Part shown: positions 1-13,300 of the stretch, one piece after another
Numbering within the stretch: the stretch's first letter is position 1
Layout of the letters: every line of letters begins with the position of its first letter
Assembly (NCBI RefSeq): GCF_036373705.1
Contig: NC_089856.1
Span: 981,501-1,045,500 of the forward strand
Length of the DNA stretch: 64,000 nucleotides
Source of the DNA: Amia ocellicauda
Lineage: Eukaryota > Chordata > Actinopteri > Amiiformes > Amiidae
Direction of reading: 5' to 3'
Notes under the pieces: model-generated
Told to the model about the DNA's origin: nothing
Database searches by the model: none
Seen by the model: only the letters and a program-made list of their open reading frames with translations
Translations under genes and position numbers: made by a program

Positions 1-1
1 C

Positions 2-64
2 CCCTCTGTCACATCTCCCCCACCAGGGGGCCCCGCGAGCATCCACTCAGACACCTCCAACTGA
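2..64 (+). CDS. pbx4: PBX homeobox protein (probably PBX4), last 20 codons and stop; 3' partial
   Basis: Reading from base 2 gives PSVTSPPPGGPASIHSDTSN and then TGA at 62-64. The tail of vertebrate PBX TALE-homeodomain proteins is a conserved Ser-Val-Thr-Ser-Pro stretch ending in HSDTSN, so the family call is strong despite the short length. PBX proteins are nuclear cofactors that bind DNA with HOX and MEIS partners; the homeodomain and PBC domains lie left of the window. The paralogue is inferred from context: the next gene is lpar2, and human PBX4 neighbours LPAR2 on 19p13.11. A different PBX paralogue cannot be excluded from 20 residues. The gene runs on the plus strand, convergent with lpar2. 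Confidence 0.8.
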   Translation, partial: PSVTSPPPGGPASIHSDTSN

Positions 65-589
65 ACACTGCCACGGCACCATGGCACCCCCCCAGCACGC
101 ACAGCCCCCTCCGTGCTCAGCGCTGCTCCCACCTCTCTGTCCCCACGTCAGCCACCCAGTTCAAAGCCCCCCCCTTCTGTGGCTGAACACCTGGATGTCA
201 CATGTTCTTGGACACTCGCTCATTCCCGCTCTCGCACGCCCACTCCGCCACACGGACCCAGACGCGGCGCGGCACCGCAACTACGCAGCAAGACCCAGGA
301 GAGACGACCGGACAGGACAGAACGAATGGATCAGAAGGACAGGAGACGGACGTACGGGAGTCACTGTGTGTGACCAGACTGGGGGACACCAGGGCAGAGC
401 AGGGACCCCCGACAGCAGCCGGGGGCTCTCGCCGGCCTCTCCCTCCCACCCTCCGCTGCTCTGACACCGGCTCTGTGACCTTTCACCTGCACCTCCCCCT
501 GCCTGGGCCAGCACCCCGGGGCACGATCGGTGTACTGATACTGTACCCACCTCACAGCACACCGGAAACATGTACCTGTAGATTTAGAG

Positions 590-591
<2 letters not shown>

Positions 592-628
<37 letters not shown>
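592..628. repeat. (GT)n microsatellite
   Basis: Uninterrupted GT dinucleotide tract in the presumed PBX 3'UTR. Confidence 0.95.
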
Positions 629-630
<2 letters not shown>

Positions 631-1702
631 ATAAGGGGCACTGATCTGTGAAGTGGGGTCAACGCTGCTCTCACAGGGCAGCGCTGCAGATAAAGAATTA
701 AAAAGCTGCTAAACTCTGTCAGTGTTGTGACATCAGAGGTCTTTGCAGCCATTGCATGAACCTCCTCATGAGCTGCAGTGACTGGAAATGAACAGCAGCC
801 TTTTCTTTTGACTGGAGTACTGCACTGTTACAGCACAGCACCCACGTCAGATGCCCTGGTGGGCAAATTCTGATTAGCCCCCCAGCACAGGGTTAGGGGA
901 GAAATCTTCACTGGAGCGGCCCTGGCAGGTCTTGACGCTTGTCTGCATTTTTTAAAGCTGGAACGATCGCTCCTGCTCCAAACCCCAGCAGACAGGGCCA
1001 CTCCCGGTGCTGCCAGCTGCAGGTTCTGGTAGAGAAGCCAAAGCCCGGATCTATACGTGCCTGCGCTCTTGCATTCACGGTCTCCTTGCGCTTAAGACAT
1101 TGTAGACATTGGCCCACACAAAATGGAGTTTAAAACTAAAGTTCAGGAGGAATACAGCCCCCAATCACGCTTCACTCGAGCACAGCCAATCAGAGACGCC
1201 CCAGACTCGCACACTGTCATAAACGCTACATGACAAGCTGCGTGACCAGCTCACCTCCATAGCGCCGCAACTGCACTCCCCATTGCCTAAAACTCAAGAA
1301 CCACATCCCTCTGCCCCCCCAGTCCCCACCTCTTGCAGCAGCTCCTTGGCTCCGCCCCCCTCGTTCTCATGGCCTGGCCCTCGCTCCTTCAGACAAACGG
1401 GTTCAGCCCAAAGAAACTCCACTACTTCAGTCACTGCCTTCTCCCATTTCTATAGGGGGTTGTCTGAATTACTGAAATATGTAGTGTGATTTTTACCTTT
1501 CTATTTTATTCTCATTTTCTTTCCATTTGCATTGCGTTACGCTGCCTTGTCCTTGTAGTTCGTACCAGAGCCGTACAACTGGGAAAGCCTGTAGTGGGTC
1601 AGTCTGCTGCGGGACAGGAATGGGAGTCCTGCCCCGGACACTGTGCAGAGTAACCGACCGGCTCCACACTGTCCGTCTTTGGCAGCCTGTCTGTGGTTTT
1701 AG

Positions 1703-1738
<36 letters not shown>
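1703..1738. repeat. (GT)n microsatellite
   Basis: Uninterrupted GT tract downstream of the PBX stop. Confidence 0.95.
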
Positions 1739-1740
<2 letters not shown>

Positions 1741-2320
1741 AGATGTGCAGTCTTGTGTAGACCTCTGTATAATAATGTGGGTGAGTCCAAGCTTTCAGAC
1801 CAGATTACAGGACAATAATAATGATAATAGTTCCCATTGTTATTGAGGACAGATCTAATCCTCAAGATATTGTGCTCATACCAAAGCGCTGTCCCACTCT
1901 CTTGGTTGCCGCTCCGCACAGCTGTGTCTGTGTGAGTCTCTCTCTCTCGGATTGATAACCTGAAACTGCAGACTTTACCTTTGGAATTGCTGGACACAGG
2001 GAGTGAGAGTGATGGACAGACAGACACGCGTGGACGTGTGGAGGTATTTGTGTATGAAGAGACCGTCTATAAGAAGCGTCCGTGCCTGTGAATAGAGGGG
2101 GAGAGTGTCACGGCCCGACGCAGACGCTCACGCACTGGGCGCTGCTGTGCTGAGCTTCTGAACGCTGTGTGTTGGGTTGTGTTTTCCCTGCACTGCTGAA
2201 CAATGCTTTAAAGTCTCTGTATTTTTACAGGCAAAGACGCCAACACCCGGACTCTCAGCGTGCCCCTCATTTTTCCCAGCGGCGCTTTCCTCCACTACAC
2301 TAAACTCAATCAGATTTTTG

Positions 2321-2326
2321 TATTAC

Positions 2327-2372
<46 letters not shown>
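2321..2372. repeat. (ATT)n microsatellite
   Basis: About 17 near-perfect copies of a TTA/ATT trinucleotide. Confidence 0.95.
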
Positions 2373-2521
2373 GTGATACTCTTAAAGTCTGGGCCTGCAG
2401 GAGATTGATTTTCTCTCACAATTTTTTAGGCAAAAGCAGATCTCCCAGCTTTTCCCAGAGCAGAAAACTAAACAACATTAAACAGGAAATGAAGGTAGTT
2501 CAGGTCAAATAAGAGCGAACT

Positions 2522-2695
2522 GGGATTGGTTGGAATATATACGTAACGAGCCACGGCTTTGGCCAATGGAAACTCTCGTCCCACCTGTCAATCTCAGCTC
2601 ACAGCAGCTTGCAATTGGATGGCTGTGCCAGCCAATAGGAAGCTGTCTAGGAGCGCTGCGATTCGCAGGGAGAGTGGAGGAGTGTGATTGGGGGG
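2522..2695. promoter_or_regulatory. Cluster of five CCAAT-box motifs
   Basis: CCAAT or its reverse ATTGG occurs near 2524, 2564, 2614, 2632 and 2687, in mixed orientation within about 170 bp. NF-Y sites commonly cluster like this in promoters. No TATA box or first exon is evident nearby, so this is only a candidate regulatory block, possibly a cryptic promoter downstream of the PBX gene. Confidence 0.25.
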
Positions 2696-3534
2696 TCGGG
2701 CTCGGCTGCTCTGTGATCAGCAGGTACAGCCCAGGTGAGAGGTGTGTACAGAGCGGGGGGGGCCTTAGGCTTTCCTGTTCAGTTTCAGATATTAGTCTTG
2801 TCTTTCTCTTTCTAGTCTTTTTGTTTAAATATAATCTAGTTGATTGTAGCCATTTTTCTTTTTCGCTGTTTCACAAAGAAAGCACCAGCCACCAAAACTA
2901 AACTATAAACTAGAATTAACTCAGCTTGGGTTACTGGGCGTGGGGGTGGGGATGAGGGGGATTAAAGGTTAAAACACGAGTAGAAGGTGTTTGGAGTAAG
3001 GCTGTGATGGTCTTCCATGCATGTGGTCGTCTCTAGGTGTTTGTGTCGAGTGTTGCAGTTAGATTTTTTGTATTCCCCCAATATATATATATTTACACAC
3101 TTATTTATAGCCACAAGCGACAATAACCAAAAAATATATAATAATAATAATAGTGACTATTTAAATCGTGGTGGAGAAGCGCCTCAGATCCCATGGACAC
3201 CCTCCTCCAGCCTCCCTCATCTTCTCCTGCTCTTCCTGACACTGTGTTGTAAAATCCCCTTCACCGCTGTTCGTCCACGGGCACGCCCGGGGCAGGAGGC
3301 TCGGTCCCGCTGCTCGGCGCCGCGGCGAGAGAGAGAGAGCCCGGTCCCCCTTCGACAGTGTTGACGCGAGCGAGTGGGCTGGGGGCTCAGGACCCCGCAG
3401 CGCCGCGCCCCACTGCGCTGCCCGAGCGCCGCAGGACACCTCCGCCACTCTTACCTCACTGTCCTCTGGCTCGGCCTCGCAGTGTCACTGTAGTTCTGCT
3501 GTGAAGACGACGAGAACGCAAAAGGCCATACGCG

Positions 3535-3595
3535 TCTTATAATAATAATCATAATAATAGCATTGTATTGTTCCAAACCAAAAAAAAAAGTGTTA
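3535..3595. repeat. AT-rich simple repeat with short ATA runs and a poly-A tract
   Basis: Short AAT/ATA triplet runs followed by a 10-base A run. Low-complexity sequence only. Confidence 0.5.
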
Positions 3596-4567
3596 TTAGT
3601 AACTGATAGTTTTATTATTGCGAAGGTATGATATGAATGCCGTCTTCGGATTCCACCCCTGATCCTGTAGAGTCTCCCACTTCAGCTCTGAATAGAAAAC
3701 CACCTCGTTTAGTCAGGACCAATTAAGCCAATTATCGACTCAATTGACCTGTTCAGAACGGGTTTGTCCTGTACTGCGGCTCTCCAGGACCAGGGCTGGA
3801 CACCTTGTTGGAGTTAACGGTTACACTTTTTATTTTATTTTTTATTTTTAGGGGTGGGGGGGCGAGTAGAAGTATGGGATTGTTGTTTGACTGACAGGAT
3901 CTGCTCGTCTGTAACTCTGTATTCTTTATTCATAGAAAAAAAACACAAAACACAAAAAAAGTTGACATTTCTTATAAACAAAAAAAAAAAAGATAAAAAA
4001 ATATATAAATGAAAAGTAAATAAAAATAATAATAAAAAAAGACACTAAGAGTTTTAGAATCGCCAGGAAGGGATATTATAATTCCTGGTAACATTAGTTT
4101 CTTTATTAGTTGTACTATAAATATTGTACTACTATTGCTATTTCTGCGTACTTCTATTGCTACTACTATAACTACACCAAAATGACTTTGCTCTCTTCTC
4201 TCTAGCTTTTGTTTTTTACCCACCCGATCGTGTGGACGTCTCTGTACAGATTGTGGAATGTTTTGTTTGATGTGTTTTTTTCTTTTATATATATGGTTTT
4301 GAGCATTTAAACACAAACAAGTGAGGAAAAACCACACACTCACGCACACGCACAAAACACACTCGTGCCCTCACTCGCACACACCAGTCGGGACGAGGGG
4401 CCACAGCTCCACAGCCAGGGTCCACGGGGTCCTGGGGTTTTTCCTGTTTGTTTGTTGGTGTTTTGTGTGTGTGTGTGCAAGAAAAAAAATATTAAGGCTT
4501 TTGTTTGTTAAAGAGAGGTTTGTTTAGGCAGGATTATATTTCCTTTTTTTTTTTTTGTCACCCACAC

Positions 4568-4660
4568 AGTCACACAGATATACACACACACACACACACA
4601 CACACATACACAGTCACACACACACACTGTCACACACACACACACTGACACACACACCCT
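4568..4660. repeat. Interrupted (CA)n microsatellite
   Basis: Repeated CA runs split by GTCA and TACA interruptions. Confidence 0.9.
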
Positions 4661-5113
4661 TTGTGTATATAGACCCTAGAGTTCACAGGTGATTTTCCTG
4701 GAATTGCTTTTTTACCTCAAGTCTTTAGGAGAACTGTCCTAGGAAAGAAAGAAAAAAGAAAAAGTAGTGTTTCTTATTAGGAATAAAATAAAATCAATAA
4801 AATTAGTGTTTTCTGTTTGTTTTGTTTGTTTTTCTGCTTGTTCATTTGCTTGTTATTCTTTTTAATATTGTTTTGACTTTTTGTTTTGGGTTTTATTGGG
4901 GGGGAGGAGAATGATCCATTTAGTTTCTACTTCTAAAGTTTAATGACATTAAAACATTTAAAAAAAGATTTGCAGCAGCAGGTGTATTTTTTACCCTCTC
5001 GCCCCCTCCTGTTTTCCATTTATCTAGTGTGTGGCTGCCTGGCATACTCTAGATGAGAGAGAGATATAGGATCATCCAAGTCTGCGGCTTCTAGCATACA
5101 AAGAAGAAATCCT

Positions 5114-5652
5114 GCCCTGGTCCTGCAAAGACGCAGTCTAGTCCAGTCCAGCGGGGTCTCAGCCCTGGTCCTGAGAGACACAGTCCAGTCCAGCGGGGTC
5201 TCAGCCCTGGTCCTGAGAGACACAGTCCAGTCCAGCAGGGTCTCGGTCCTGGTCCTGAGAGACACAGTCCAGTCCAGCAGGGTCTCGGCCCTGGTACTCA
5301 GAGACACAGTCCAGTCCAGCAGGGTTTCGGCCCTGGTACTCAGAGACACAGTCCAGTCCAGCAGGGTCTCGGCCCTGGTCCTGAGAGACGCAGTGCAGTC
5401 CAGCAGGGTTTCGGCCCTGGTCCTGAGAGACACAGTCCAGTCCAGCAGGGTTTCGGCCCTGGTACTCAGAGACACAGTCCAGTCCAGCAGGGTCTCGGCC
5501 CTGGTACTCAGAGACACAGTCCAGTCCAGCAGGGTCTCGGCCCTGGTACTCAGAGACACAGTCCAGTCCAGCAGGGTTTCGGCCCTGGTACTCAGAGACA
5601 CAGTCCAGTCCAGCGGGGTCTCAGCCCTGGTACTCAGAGACACAGTCCAGTA
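5114..5652. repeat. 42-bp minisatellite, about 12-13 copies
   Basis: A 42-bp unit is tandemly repeated, containing GTCCAGTCCAGC, then a GGGTCTCGGCCCTGGT block, then an AGAGACACA block. Neighbouring copies differ by a few substitutions such as CCTGAGAG versus ACTCAGAG. Because 42 is divisible by 3, every reading frame without a stop stays open, which makes long repetitive open frames on both strands that are not genes. Single copies of the unit recur near 8728, 32600 and 59327. Confidence 0.95.
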
Positions 5653-7768
5653 TTGAATAATCCTGTTGGTCAGTGTTTGTTTCTGAAACTCCTAATCTGT
5701 GTGGAGACAACTCCGAGGTCATGTGGTTCACTTTAGGGGCCACATTAGTTTCTTCTGCAGTGATATGGTGAACCTCAGCAGAGGCAGGCTGACCTGTTAG
5801 TACTGGTACTGCAGGGATAACCTGTCTGGCCCAGTTAGACTGCAAGTTTGCTCTGTTTATTGTGGCCCCTTGGGACACAGGCTGCAAGGCTCGACTGTGA
5901 GAGGACAGCACGTGTCTGCCATGGGACCAGCGAGCACTCGTTGTTCTGTACCGAGTTGGAATGGTCCAAGACCTCCAGAACCTGCCTGAGCCCCCGCCCC
6001 CCCATCACTGCTGTTCGTGTGATCACTGTTATTGCGTGTTGTTATTGCACACTGGGGCTCGGGCTTTGCTCCTGAACAGAGCTGTCTTTAACGCTTGCCA
6101 AGGAAGTCATGCTTCAGTTAGACCCTGGCTGGGTCTCAGTACTCATGGTGGTTTTGGTTCCTGCGGATCTCCGTGGCTCAGTGTAAACGGTGCCCTTGCC
6201 CAGTGTGGGCCCCGGTGGCGCAGGGCTGAGGGCCGTGCTCTGAGACACAGCAGCCCACACGCTGAGCGCATTGACAGTGTAAATATCCGGCAAATTTTCT
6301 ACCAGTGACCAAAGCTGTGGTTATTTTTTTACTTTTTAAACGAGTGTGAGATTACTGTGATAATAACCATTTACAAAATGGTCACATTCACATTACTAAT
6401 GTAGGAAGCAAGCACAGAAAAATACTTTATGGATATATTTTATATATACACACCAACAGTCACACACACTATATACACACTATATATGTTTGACATAGAA
6501 ATTGTTTCATGTATGGATATGAAGCAGCACACATGGTTTTAGTTTTATATTCATACATATACAGCTGCAGTGGAGATTATTCCCACCCGGCTATTTGAAA
6601 CAAAGTTATTCTGTGATTCATTTAGTTCAATAAAATCAACATTTGGTGAACTGTATTTCTTCACCAGTGAGTTGAAACACTGCAGATTGCAGAAGAATGA
6701 ACCGAGACAAGATGGGGGGGTACGGACTGATTTCTAATATCAATTAGAACACGTGTGGGATCACTGAATACCTCTGAGCTCTTCACACTACAGTGCCAAG
6801 TCCCGATGGAGATGTGCATCCACACCTTGTCTACATCATTTCAGTGTTACGTGTCTTGGTGGCTGTGTTATTACAAGTGTTACAAATGTCTAGTTGATTG
6901 TACAGATACACATCAATATATTTGAACACAAGGAAAACAACTGAATGGATAATGCCGCGAACAAACACTAAAACTTCAGAAAATAAGAGGGGGGGGGACA
7001 AAGTTGTGTTGATTCTCTGGCTCAATCAATTGTCTTTGTTCTCGTGTGTTTTTTATTTTAAATTGTATTTTCCTGTCTGACAACCCCTTCAAATCAAGAA
7101 ACAAAGTAAGTGTTTTATTTATTTTTTTATTTTTGAAGTATTAAATGCTGTGTGGTTTGAAACGGTCTCTGTGTCCGAGGTTTTTTTTTTTCTTCATTTT
7201 AGAGTACAGACTCTTAAATGGACATCATACAAAGAATTAGACTTAATTTTCATTTAAAAACTCACAAGCTGCTGGTAATGTCGAATTTATCTGTGGGAAC
7301 TTATTTCTGAGCATTGTTTTTCCAATTAAGCAATTACTATCAGTTCAGTTGAGAAGTCAATGAAGTCTCAGTCTCTGTCTTGTATTGAAGGGGAACGGGA
7401 CCTGCCTGTCTTTTCTTTTCTTGTTTCCCTGTTTTCTCCTCCTTCAGGGTCAGTGTCAGTCCGTGCATATCGGGGATGATACACTTATCAGAATCAATCA
7501 ATAAAACGCCACCTTAATGTATTCAATTGAATTACACTGTCCGCCCAAAGCGAGCGGAGACTGAATGAACAAAAACGGCTAAACAACGAGTTTGAAAATT
7601 AACGGATTTAACGGCCGTGTAATTGTGGAGGAGGCAACAGGCGTGCGTGTGACATCACCGCCCGGACCCGCCCCACTCCCCAGGACACCGTGCGTCGATT
7701 TAATGTATACCTTTTATAGAGCTATACATTATTGCTCATATTTCACTCTGTACTTGTGTTCAAGTTCT

Positions 7769-8512
7769 TATAAACTCAGCAAAAAAAGAAACATCTTCTC
7801 ACTTTCAAATGATTTTATTTTCAGCAGACTTAACGTGTAAATATTTGTATGAACATAAAAAGATTCAACAACTAAGACATAAACTGAACAAGTTTCATAG
7901 ACCTGTGACTAACAGAAATGGAATAATGTGTCCCTGAACAAAGGGGGTTCAAAATCAAAAGTAACAGTCAGTATCTGCTGTGGCCTCCAGCTGCATTAAG
8001 TCCTGCAGTGCATCTCCTCCTCATGGACTGACCCAGATCTGCCAGTTCTTGCTGTGAGATGTTACCCCTCTCTTCCACTGGCACTTGCAAGTTCCCGCAC
8101 ATTTCTGGGGGAATGGCCCTCGCCCTCCGATCCAACAGGCCCCAGACGTGCTCAATGGGGTTGAGATCCGGCTCTTCGCTGGCCGTGGCAGACACTGACA
8201 TTCCTGTCCTGCAGGAAATCACGTCCAGCGCAGGTGGGTTTGTGCCCATGGGCGAGTCAGTAGAAAGGTGTCCTAAATGTCCTATGTTTTTATAACTGTG
8301 ACCTTAATTGCCTACCGTCTGTAAGCTGTTAGTATCTTAACGACCGTTCCACAGCTGCATGTTCATTCATTGTTTGTGGTTCTTTGAACAAGCATAGAAA
8401 ACATTGTTTAAACCCTTTACAATAAAGATCTGTAAAGTTATTGGGATTTTTACAAAATTATCTTTAAAATAAAGTGTCCTGAAAAAGGGACGATTCTTTT
8501 TTTGCTGAGTAT
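7769..8512 (-). mobile_element. Tc1/mariner-like transposon, internally deleted
   Basis: The two ends are inverted copies of TATACTCAGCAAAAAAAGAA (left end with one mismatch), abutting TA dinucleotides as expected for Tc1/mariner. Inside, on the minus strand at about 7970-8200, is a transposase remnant with the PDLNPIEHVWGLLDRR motif, which carries the last acidic residue of the DDE catalytic triad. At about 744 bp the copy is far shorter than a full element, so it is non-autonomous and dead. Confidence 0.85.
7968..8249 (-). pseudogene. Remnant of Tc1-like transposase C-terminal region
   Basis: The fragment contains LNPIEHVWGLL followed by a stretch resembling the transposase C-terminus (ISQQELADLGQSMRRRC, then a terminal GGHSRY). 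The N-terminal paired-type DNA-binding domain and the first two catalytic acids are absent. It lies between the inverted repeats of the element at 7769-8512. Confidence 0.75.
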
Positions 8513-8727
8513 ACATCGTGTATAAGTATTTACCTCTCTTACTCCAGTTTGTCACCCCCTCTCCCTCTCTCAGGAGCAGCGAAGAAGGGAGATGAGTTTT
8601 CAGAGAGACGGAATAAAGTGTGCAGATCAGCACTCTGCAGCACCGATCAATCTGCGAGAATCGTTTACAGAGAGGCCGAGATTAAACCCCCGACTCGCTC
8701 TGTATTACTACCTCACTCCCTTGAGTG

Positions 8728-8790
8728 TCTCTCTCAGGACCAGGGCCGAGACCCACTGGACTGGACTGTCTCTCGGGACCAGGGCTGGTG
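8728..8790. repeat. Solitary copy of the 42-bp minisatellite unit
   Basis: One and a half units (CTCAGGACCAGGGCCGAGAC, then CTGGACTGGACTG) match the reverse complement of the array at 5114-5652. Such solitary copies show that the unit is dispersed and not only tandem. Confidence 0.75.
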
Positions 8791-10281
8791 TGTGTGCGCA
8801 TCTATATCTATGTATTGTGTGTCGTGTGCATGTCAGTATAGGATCTGTCAGCTCCTCCACTCCTGGGGGACGCCGCCGCCTTCCAGATTAAAAAGCCGCC
8901 GTGGAATTAAACTGACCCGCTGGGGAGATGTTTCGCTGACACAGTCCTTCTCTCTCTCACACTCTTCCTTTTCATTTTTTTACAAAAAAACAACAAAACT
9001 ATTATTTATTTGATGAATTGTTCTCCCTCCTCCTTCTGGCCTCACTATCAGTCTCAATATAAATGAAGATTTATGTTGTGTGTGTAAAAGAGAGAGAGAG
9101 AATATGTACCAATAAACGAGATACTGTAATAGTGATGTACAGGGGTGGCGACTCTACAGTACTTCAAGGCCAATACAAACCTCGATCAATATGAATGTAT
9201 ATCATAGTCATTTGCAATAATATGCACAAACTGAATTCCCCTGCGGGGATTAATACAGTATAATCTTATCTTAAATATGTCAGTAAATATATTAAATAAG
9301 AGTAGAGTGTGTAGTAAAACACTGCAATATATACAGATTCAGGCCTTTCAAAATGCAATAATGCTATAGTCTGGGGAACATATTCTGAGGTGAATTAGAT
9401 TTTAATTAGCTCTGTATCAATAAAGGTCATGCTTTAATTTGGGGGTCGTTATTCAGAAGATAGGTGGTAAAACTCGGGTTACAATGGCAGGAGGCCGTGG
9501 GCGTGCAGACAGACAGACAGACAGACAGACGCACGAGGACGGGAGGTAGTTTTACAAAGAGCTCAAGTGTGCGACTGAAGCCAGCGAGGGAAAGAAAGCC
9601 AGACGACCCACATTCCCTCAAATTTAATTAACAAGGAATTCGACTCCTGCCCCTCGCCTCGAGTCGGGTGAGGGCCCTGCTGCAGTCCGGACTGTCGACC
9701 CCAACACGCCTCATCCACACAGGGGCGCCAGAGCCACACGCGCCCCAGCAGGGACCTGTCAACACTGCGACCCAGATCCCACCAGACTCGGAGAACAGGC
9801 TTTTTAAATACACCACAGATCCATTAAATTACATATTGAAAATGAACATACAAACAAACAATGTCACTGTGAAATTAACAAAATAAATACATTTTAAACA
9901 GTTATGTACATTTCTGCCTAACCATCAAACAGCAACAGCAGACGACAGTGTTGGAAAATGTGTGTATATATAAAGCTGATAAACACGCAGCATCAGTGCC
10001 CATTCACTCCCTCGTGCCCCCGTCCCATCACATGCTGCTGTGTCATCACAAGCCAGAGGCCTGTGAAGCCTCGTCCCCGTCAGTCCTCAGCGCTGGTGCA
10101 GCAAATACTTCTCTAAACCGATTTCATTTCTTTATTTTTCGTTAACCGTTGTTTCACAATAATAACTCTGGAGTAAAGTGTGGAGCAGGTTGAGTCAGAG
10201 GAAAACTAATCCCATTTCAATGTCAGGATTGGGGAAACATGGGGAAAAGACCAAGGGGGTGAATATTTATTATAGCCACTG

Positions 10282-10287
<6 letters not shown>

Positions 10288-10370
<83 letters not shown>
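10288..10370. repeat. (AT)n microsatellite followed by CATA tetramers
   Basis: About 41 AT repeats, then a CATA tetramer run from 10385 to 10408. Self-complementary sequence prone to extrude as a cruciform. Confidence 0.95.
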
Positions 10371-10373
<3 letters not shown>

Positions 10374-13300
10374 TGTGTTTATATACATACATACATACAT
10401 ACATACATGTATGTATATAAATAATATAGGAAGATATATATATATATATTCACAGTACATATACACAGTAACACACAAGTATACCTGACTGCACGTGTTG
10501 GAATCCTTGTTAACAAGCTCAAATCTGTAATTTACATATTACATATGTGTACACACACATACCTATTTATATACAGAGTGTATATAACACAAAACAAAAC
10601 CTATTACAAGACACAAAAAGACTGACCACAGAGTTGTGAGCAGTGTTGCGCTCCTACACGTCCAGTCTGTGTTTGGCTGGTTCAGTGTGACAGAGGGACA
10701 GCAGCTCTGCGTCTCATCCCCGCTGCTCCCGGAGGCTCCCCTGCGAAGTCTGTGGTTCCATCTGTGCGTCGGTCTGCAGGGCCTCAGCTCTCGCTCTCCT
10801 CAGCCTGGCCGGCACCTGGTTGGCCTTCCCCGTTGAGCCTGAGCAGCGGTGAGGCCTGCGGCCGGTCGCCAGGGACCAGGGTTTTTACGGTGCTTTTCTG
10901 TAGAAGACAAACGTCCCACAAACTCAGTGTTATACAATGTGACACACACAGTTCTACACTGTGACACTAAACACTGACACACACTCCTTTATACACTGCA
11001 CTGAAACTGACACACGTGGGTGCGCGTGTGTCCGTACACTGTGCTGTGTGAGGCTTTCACTAGATGGACTTATAATTTTGCCACAAGAGACAGGAGTGGA
11101 GAGATTTCTCAAGGATGACTGTAGGAAATGACAGTATATAAACACAATGAGTTGCGGACAGAAAAGAGCGGAGAGGCCCTAGTCTCCCCTGGGCCCCTCG
11201 CACTGCGTGGGACTCACTGCCACAGCGTCACAGAGAGTACAGCGCAGAGCAACACTGGCCAAACCCAAAGCAAAACCACAAGGCCAACATTCACACAATA
11301 AAATAAACCGATAAACAGGAGGCAGCACTGAGTTTGTGTATTGTGTTATTGTGTTATGGTTTGTGTGTGTGTTGGCGTGTTCACATTAAGGAAAACCTTC
11401 AGCACACTACTGGCATGTAGGAGTGCGATATACACGACACCAAAGTCTGCGGCGCTGTGCGGGGACGGGCTGTGCGTCTGTGGGAGTGGGGGAGGCAATG
11501 AATTAGGTGGGTTCTGTAAAAATCATATGCAATGCGACACAGAGCTGTAGGGCTGCACAGAGCACCAGCGCGGCACAATCACAATCAGCAGGACCTGCAG
11601 ACAAGAAGCTCCACACATCCCAGACAACACTGTGCACAAAGGGGAGCAGGCACAAACACAGCAGCAGCAGTACTTTACCCGGTTACAGCCCATATAAATG
11701 GTTATGGTGGTCTTACCATAGTTACAAAACAAACCGTACAGTAGGAGCATGTAGGAAAGCGTGTGTGTGTGGGGGGGGTCTGTGCAAGCCTAGCATCCCA
11801 TTAAAAATGTCCTTCACTAAACACACGTGGTTACAGTGGAGTTTTATTATGATTGTAGTCGAGGGTGACGCATTCAGTAACATATGCAGTGTAACAAAAC
11901 AAATATGCGCAGACACATGCGCTCTCAAACACAACTGTTACAATTGTTTAAAATACAAAACACAAGCGACATGGGAGGGGCATCTCTGCAGGGCGTCGAG
12001 AGACCCTCGCTCCCACACAAAAGTATTGAAAACATCTGACTGAGTTATTATTTTACCATTGGGACTCAAGAGGAACTGGCAGGAATGAAAACATTTTAAA
12101 GTGCAGGGTCTTGATCATCTGGGCTCTCGCAGCAGCCGAGTGGAGTGACTGCGCACTGCAGGCAGGGAGACCCAGCGCACAAACACACAGGACCCCGGGG
12201 ACACAAAACGCAACGCAACAACACGGCCAGCGACCCTGACAAGACACAGCAGGCGGCTTGGCCTTCCCACCTGCGCATATGAGAGAGAGTCAGAGAGTGT
12301 CAGAGAGTATCAGAGAGTCAGAGCAGCTGATTCAATGGACAACTCACTGTAAACTGAGGCTACAGATTTTTTTTTTTTTTTTTTTTTTTTAAAGAGTCCA
12401 ACTCAAAGCACCTGTGGAGGCGCGGGGCCCTGAGCGGAACGACCAGTTCGCCCTTGAAATGTTCCTGGAACCGAAGGAGCGTGACACGACGTACATCACC
12501 ACTTTGACAATACAATACAATACAATGCAACACAGTACGAGTACAATACAACACAGTGCGGGTGCAGTACAATAGGCTACTGAAGAACAAAGTGGCCGGC
12601 CCAGGCCCGTCTGTGACCCAATTGCAGCCCCTCAGCCGACTGCCCTTATTGTCAATCTGAGGCCGCATTTATAAAAAAACACCTTTTTAAATGTGCGATT
12701 TGCAGAGTTCAGTGAGAGCATTCATTCGGACACAAGCCGCCTCTGGACGGTCCATCTGCACCCACCAGTGCACAGCCACGACGGGCCGGGACTGCGGCCG
12801 GCTCTGCCCGGCTCTGCCCGGCTTTACACTGACTCAGCAGACAGGAAGTGAGCTCAGAAGCCAGGGTTGGGAGGCGGGGGGCACATTTTAGCATTGCGCA
12901 GGACCAAGGTTTGGTGATATGTCTTCGGCCAATGAAAAATAACCCTCCAGCTTCCACAGACCGAGCAGGAGGGAGGGAAGGCCGGTTGTCTCGGACGAGT
13001 GCAAAGTCCAGCTGTCTGTCTGGACGGATGTTACACTCGTTCCTAGCGCTGTCCCAGTGTTCGTTACAGTGGCCGCTGTTCGCAGCTGTGGCTGCAGTCC
13101 CGCAGGGCCCGTTAGTGCGCGGCTGTGGGGGTGCTGATGGGCTCAGAGTCAGTGTCCTCCGCAGACAGTTTGTCCGGGCCATTCAAGTGTCGAAACCCAA
13201 CAGAACCAGTTCAGAGTGAAACGCAGATGTCCTCTCCTCGTTTTCTTTTAACTATTCCTCCCTGAGTTGCTTTATAAAGATGGTTTGTGTTTGTTTCCCC

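Larger units (their letters stand above)
65..7760 (+). other. 3'UTR of the PBX gene and downstream non-coding DNA
   Basis: No convincing coding exon is seen after the PBX stop. The stretch holds microsatellites, a 42-bp minisatellite and AT-rich DNA. AATAAA-type signals occur on the plus strand near 4016-4040, 4780-4800, 6630 and 7500, so several polyadenylation ends are possible and the true 3' end cannot be set. The GC-rich block at 3260-3480 has open frames without recognisable motifs. Confidence 0.5.

Noticed and set aside
3161..3448. 95-codon minus-strand frame in the GC-rich block
   Set aside because: Composition alone explains it; no family motif is seen.
5114..5652. CRISPR-like repeat array
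   Set aside because: The repeats are contiguous with no unique spacers, and the host is a vertebrate.
5020..5656. Long open frames (207 codons on minus, 87 on plus) of 14-residue repeats such as [14 protein letters not shown]
   Set aside because: The 42-bp minisatellite is divisible by three, so open frames on both strands are automatic. There is no non-repetitive domain and no codon or splice support.
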